A stretch of 64,000 nucleotides of DNA, from NCBI RefSeq assembly GCF_021168455.1, contig NZ_JAJOZR010000005.1:1-64000 (forward strand), written 5' to 3'. A model generated the notes under the pieces. It was not told the origin of the DNA. It saw nothing but the letters and a program-made list of their open reading frames with translations, and did not search any database. Numbering within the stretch: position 1 is the first letter of the stretch; every line of letters starts with the position of its first letter. Source of the stretch: Ferranicluibacter quercicola (lineage in GTDB: Bacteria > Pseudomonadota > Alphaproteobacteria > Rhizobiales > Rhizobiaceae). Both the position numbers and the translations under genes were made by a program. Below, piece after piece: positions 61,089-64,000 of the stretch.

Positions 61089-62150
61089 TCAGCCCTGGTC
61101 GGTTTCGTGCCAGACCTTGGAAAGAACACGCAGCCAGTTTTCCCGGCAGAGTTTTGTCAGATCGTCCTCACCATAACCGGCACGCCGCAGAGCGGCAATC
61201 AGGTTCTGGTTTCCGCCGGCGTCGGCAATCTCGGCGGGAATGGTCGCCCCGTCGAAGTCCGATCCGAGCGCGACGCAATCGATTCCCATGCGCTCGACCA
61301 TGTAGTCCACATGGCGCACCATGTCGGAAAGCGGCGTTGCCGCATTTTCCTGCCCGTCCGGGCGCAGCATGGTGGTGGCATAGTTGAGGCCGGCCAGCCC
61401 GCCGCTCTCGCGGATCGCGTCCATCTGTCTGTCGGTCAGGTTCCGGGCCACGGGCGTCAGCGCATGGGCATTGGAGTGGCTGGCGATCAGCGGCGCCGTG
61501 CTCGTCTTCGCCACGTCCCAGAAGCCCTTCTCGGTGATGTGCGCGAGATCGATGGCGATGCCGAGCCGGTCGCAGGCGCGAACGAGCGCAAAACCCGCAT
61601 CCGTCAGGCCGGGTCCGGTGTCCGGGTCCATCGGATAGGCGAAGGGCACGCCGTGGCCGAAAATATTGTGGCGGCTCCAGACGGGACCGAGCGACCGCAG
61701 GCCGGCCGCGTAGAACGTCTCGAGAGCGGCGAGATCGGCATCGATCGCCTCGCAGCCTTCCATATGCAGCACGGCTGCAAAGATCCCGTCCGCCATCGCC
61801 TTGCGGATGTCCGCCGTCGAGCGGCAGAGGCGCCATGCCTTCGCCTGATCGAGGCGCAGGGCGATTGCGGCAAATTGCAGGGCGATCTCCAGCGACGGTG
61901 CACGCTCCAGCGGCGCCGACATCGGCGTCGCATAATGGCCATTGGCATCCGGCTGCTTGAGAACGAGGTCGCCCGAGGGAATGTAGATGGCGCAGAGGCC
62001 GCCCACGAGACCACCCTTGGCTGCACGCGGGCCGTCGATATGCCCGGAGGGCGTGCCATCCCGGAATTCCGCCACGGGATCCTGCCCGCCCCGTGCATGG
62101 CTCCAGAGCCGCAACAGCACATCATTATGCCCGTCGAAAACTGCCTGCAT
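61089..62150 (-). CDS. M19 family membrane-type dipeptidase
   Basis: The 353-residue zinc dipeptidase opens with the metal motif FDGHNDVLLRLW, then AVLHMEGCEAID with the bridging glutamate near residue 127, AIDLAHITEKGFWDV, and ASHSNAHALTPVARNLTD with two histidines; the late GSDFDGATIP completes the site. No signal peptide is visible, so it should act in the cytoplasm on imported peptides. It is the first gene of the importer operon, which fits a take-up-and-split pathway for dipeptides, including D-containing ones from peptidoglycan. Confidence 0.92.
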   Translation of the reverse strand: MQAVFDGHNDVLLRLWSHARGGQDPVAEFRDGTPSGHIDGPRAAKGGLVGGLCAIYIPSGDLVLKQPDANGHYATPMSAPLERAPSLEIALQFAAIALRLDQAKAWRLCRSTADIRKAMADGIFAAVLHMEGCEAIDADLAALETFYAAGLRSLGPVWSRHNIFGHGVPFAYPMDPDTGPGLTDAGFALVRACDRLGIAIDLAHITEKGFWDVAKTSTAPLIASHSNAHALTPVARNLTDRQMDAIRESGGLAGLNYATTMLRPDGQENAATPLSDMVRHVDYMVERMGIDCVALGSDFDGATIPAEIADAGGNQNLIAALRRAGYGEDDLTKLCRENWLRVLSKVWHETDQG

Positions 62151-62401
62151 TATCGAAAAACCTTCTAAAACAGGACATTACCCATCACATCAGGTGCTGG
62201 GAGCCTGTCGGCAAAATGAATGCTAGACAATGCGGCAAGGGCTTGCAACGACGAACTGCAAACAAAATGTGCAGTGCACAGGACAGAGCCGGCGTGGCAT
62301 TCGGGTGACTGTATCCCAGCAATTTGCGATGGACCAAGAAACGGTTTTCCGTGGCCCATCAAATCTGGCAAGTCTCGGGCGAACAGATGAAGGGTTCCGT
62401 C

Positions 62402-63673
62402 ATGATGACAGAGCAGCGGACAGGACGTCCGGCACCGTCCCTCTCCAGAAGCCTGCGCATGGCGGGCCTTCTCGCTCTGGCGCTCGGCCTGTCGGCCTGC
62501 GCCGGCCGGCCCGTCGGCGTGCTCATCCCCTCCGGCACTGCCCCCGGCGCGACCGAGGTCGACATGCTCGTGGCAACGACGCGCGCGCCCTCGCAGCAGG
62601 CCGGCGTGCTCTATGGCGGCGAGCGTGGCACGGAGCTTTCGGCGGCCGAGATCGTTGTCTCCATTCCGCCGGACAAAAACCGCAAGATCGGCCAAGTGCA
62701 GTGGCCGAAGCGCCTGCCGGCCGACCCCGCGAAGGAATTCTCGACCGTCTCGGTGACGCCGCTTGCCGAGCGCGCGGAGGTGGAGACCTGGACGCGCGAT
62801 TCCCTGCCGAAGAGCCGCCGCGTGCTCATCTTCGTCCATGGCTTCAACAATCGCTACGAGGATGCGGTCTATCGCTTTGCGCAGATCGTGCATGACAGCC
62901 GCGCCGACGTGGCGCCGATCATCTTCACATGGCCGTCGCGCGCCAGCATCTTCGACTACAATTACGACAAGGAAAGCACCAACTATTCCCGCGACGCGCT
63001 GGAAGACCTGCTGCGCCGCACCGCCAATGACCCGCGCATCTCGGACGTCACCATCATGGCGCATTCGATGGGATCCTGGGTCACCGTGGAAGCGCTGCGC
63101 CAGATGGCGATCCGCGACGGCCGCGTCGCGCCGAAGATCAACAACGTCATCCTGGCCTCCCCCGATCTCGACGTCGACGTGTTCGGCAAGCAGTGGGAGG
63201 CCATGGGGCCGGACAAGCCGAAATTCACCCTGTTCGTCTCGCGCGACGACCGGGCGCTCTCCATCTCGCGCCGCATCTCCGGCAATGTCGAACGCCTCGG
63301 CCAGATCGATCCGACGCAGGAGCCCTACCGGACCAATCTGGAAAAAGCCGGCATCACCGTGCTCGACCTCACCGCGCTGCAGACCGGCGACCGCCTCAAC
63401 CACGGCAAGTTCGCCGAAAGCCCGGAAATGGTCAAACTGCTCGGCAACCGCCTGATCGCCGGCCAGACCGTCACCGACAGCGACATCGGCCTCGGCGAAC
63501 GCGTCGGCGCGGTCGCGCTCGGCACCGCGCAGACGGTCGGCAGCGCCGCCAGCATCGCGGTCAGCACGCCGATCCTGATCTTCGATCCGAAGACCCGCGA
63601 GAACTACCGCGGCCAGGTGGATCGGCTCGGAAGATCGGTCGGCGGCACGCTGGAGACGGCGACGGGGCAGTAG
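62402..63673 (+). CDS. Lipoprotein alpha/beta hydrolase (DUF900)
   Basis: The 423-residue protein has a lipoprotein signal (MAGLLALALGLSAC, lipobox LSAC near residue 32) and the DUF900 alpha/beta hydrolase core: VLIFVHGFNNRYEDAVYRFAQI, IFTWPSRASIFDYNYDKEST and the nucleophile elbow IMAHSMGSW (serine). A C-terminal region of about 100 residues carries repeated glycine/alanine. Such hydrolases are outer-membrane or periplasmic esterases of unknown substrate. The start at ATG 62402 has AAGGGTTCCGTC upstream; an earlier in-frame start is less likely. Confidence 0.86.
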   Translation: MMTEQRTGRPAPSLSRSLRMAGLLALALGLSACAGRPVGVLIPSGTAPGATEVDMLVATTRAPSQQAGVLYGGERGTELSAAEIVVSIPPDKNRKIGQVQWPKRLPADPAKEFSTVSVTPLAERAEVETWTRDSLPKSRRVLIFVHGFNNRYEDAVYRFAQIVHDSRADVAPIIFTWPSRASIFDYNYDKESTNYSRDALEDLLRRTANDPRISDVTIMAHSMGSWVTVEALRQMAIRDGRVAPKINNVILASPDLDVDVFGKQWEAMGPDKPKFTLFVSRDDRALSISRRISGNVERLGQIDPTQEPYRTNLEKAGITVLDLTALQTGDRLNHGKFAESPEMVKLLGNRLIAGQTVTDSDIGLGERVGAVALGTAQTVGSAASIAVSTPILIFDPKTRENYRGQVDRLGRSVGGTLETATGQ

Positions 63674-63844
63674 AGCTCTCGCTCAGAGTTGGGTGCTGGC
63701 GAGAGGGTTGTCGCGCACGATCTCACTACAGCGACGGCGAGCACGTTCGGCGCGTCCAAGGTCAACGGAAAATACAGCCGTTTCTATGAGGTTAATCTGA
63801 ATGAACCCACGCGACCGGCAGCCCGATCGCGCGGCTCTGATTGT

Positions 63845-64000
63845 TCAGACAGCCATTTCCCGCCGCTCCCGCTCCGTCTCCAGCGCCAGATCCAGCACCT
63901 TCTGCAGGTCGGCAGCGTGGCGGAAGCCGGGTTCGGCGGTCTTGCCGATCTTGATGGCGTCGATGAAGCGCTGGTAGTTGGTGAAGACGGTGCCCGGGTC
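63845..64000 (-). CDS. Gfo/Idh/MocA-type oxidoreductase, C-terminal part (cut by window edge)
   Basis: Fifty-one codons from the window edge to the stop at 63845-63847 read DPGTVFTNYQRFIDAIKIGK and end ERERREMAV. The pattern F..F..AI..G....PGF..AA.LQ..LD.. is the usual end of a sugar-type Gfo/Idh/MocA dehydrogenase. The rest of the gene lies to the right of the window. The 171 bases before it, back to the DUF900 gene, show no feature. Confidence 0.7.
   Translation of the reverse strand, partial: DPGTVFTNYQRFIDAIKIGKTAEPGFRHAADLQKVLDLALETERERREMAV

Noticed and set aside
58576..61176. An 866-codon open frame opposite the peptide permease and binding-protein genes
   Set aside because: It crosses two well-supported genes on the other strand and encodes a D/R/G/H-rich sequence with no known pattern.

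Overview
The window is a GC-rich chromosomal segment of a member of the Rhizobiaceae (Agrobacterium/Rhizobium/Ensifer/Shinella-like alphaproteobacterium). The evidence is the gbpR-chvE-gguABC locus, a BacA-type peptide transporter, a rhizobial flagellin amino terminus, an iron-sulfur (PhrB-type) photolyase, and a RIME-like rhizobial intergenic repeat. About 60 protein genes and one tRNA gene are called. The two ends cut through genes: an IS630-family transposase on the left and a Gfo/Idh/MocA-type oxidoreductase on the right.

Region by region. 1-9143: transposase fragment; der with a YfgM-like TPR gene and an NnrU-like membrane protein (minus strand); an exported polysaccharide deacetylase converging on bacA across an intrinsic terminator embedded in the deacetylase's last codons; a second methionine aminopeptidase overlapping an MFS exporter gene; a luciferase-like monooxygenase. 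9341-22492: purine catabolism, with xdhA-xdhB-xdhC, a small DUF1127-like gene, a LysR regulator, puuD and guaD, then lldD on the plus strand, and puuE-uraD-allA-uraH on the minus strand. Together these can take guanine through xanthine, urate, hydroxyisourate, OHCU and allantoin to allantoate, and then split ureidoglycolate. A toxin-antitoxin-like pair has been inserted between the LysR gene and puuD. 22644-27913: a DUF1045 (2H phosphoesterase-like) gene with a tandem repeat across its stop codon, a PRC-barrel gene, a divergent FAD oxidoreductase/MnmD pair that resembles a split MnmC, and a DEAD-box RNA helicase.

28209-32149: an operon of circularly permuted ATP-grasp, alpha-E and transglutaminase-like proteins, followed by a Phd/VapC toxin-antitoxin pair. 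32207-38482: sugar uptake and sensing, with gbpR divergent from chvE-gguA-gguB-gguC; a strong hairpin terminator lies between chvE and gguA, as expected if the binding protein is made in excess over the membrane parts. 38594-43073: a small J-domain protein, a DUF3329-like membrane protein, an inositol-dehydrogenase-like gene, a (6-4)-type FeS photolyase and a short-chain dehydrogenase. 43286-49227: tRNA-Arg(CCG), an unrecognised gene, an unusually long orphan flagellin, a lone NMT1/THI5-like binding protein and a chemoreceptor, the last two converging on a bidirectional terminator.

49564-64000: two small membrane proteins, eutB-eutC, a 900-residue TPR/GT2/GT4-like glycosyltransferase, a five-gene dipeptide ABC import operon ending in two ATPase genes and beginning with an M19 dipeptidase, a lipoprotein alpha/beta hydrolase (DUF900), and the cut oxidoreductase. 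No CRISPR array, prophage or complete mobile element was seen. The stretches that look most like accessory DNA are 15400-16143 and 43363-47400. I found no clear undescribed system. The most useful leads are the Anbu-less ATP-grasp/alpha-E/transglutaminase operon, the split mnmC pair, the flagellin with a duplicated insert module beside a lone binding protein and chemoreceptor, and several well-formed regulatory hairpins and palindromes.
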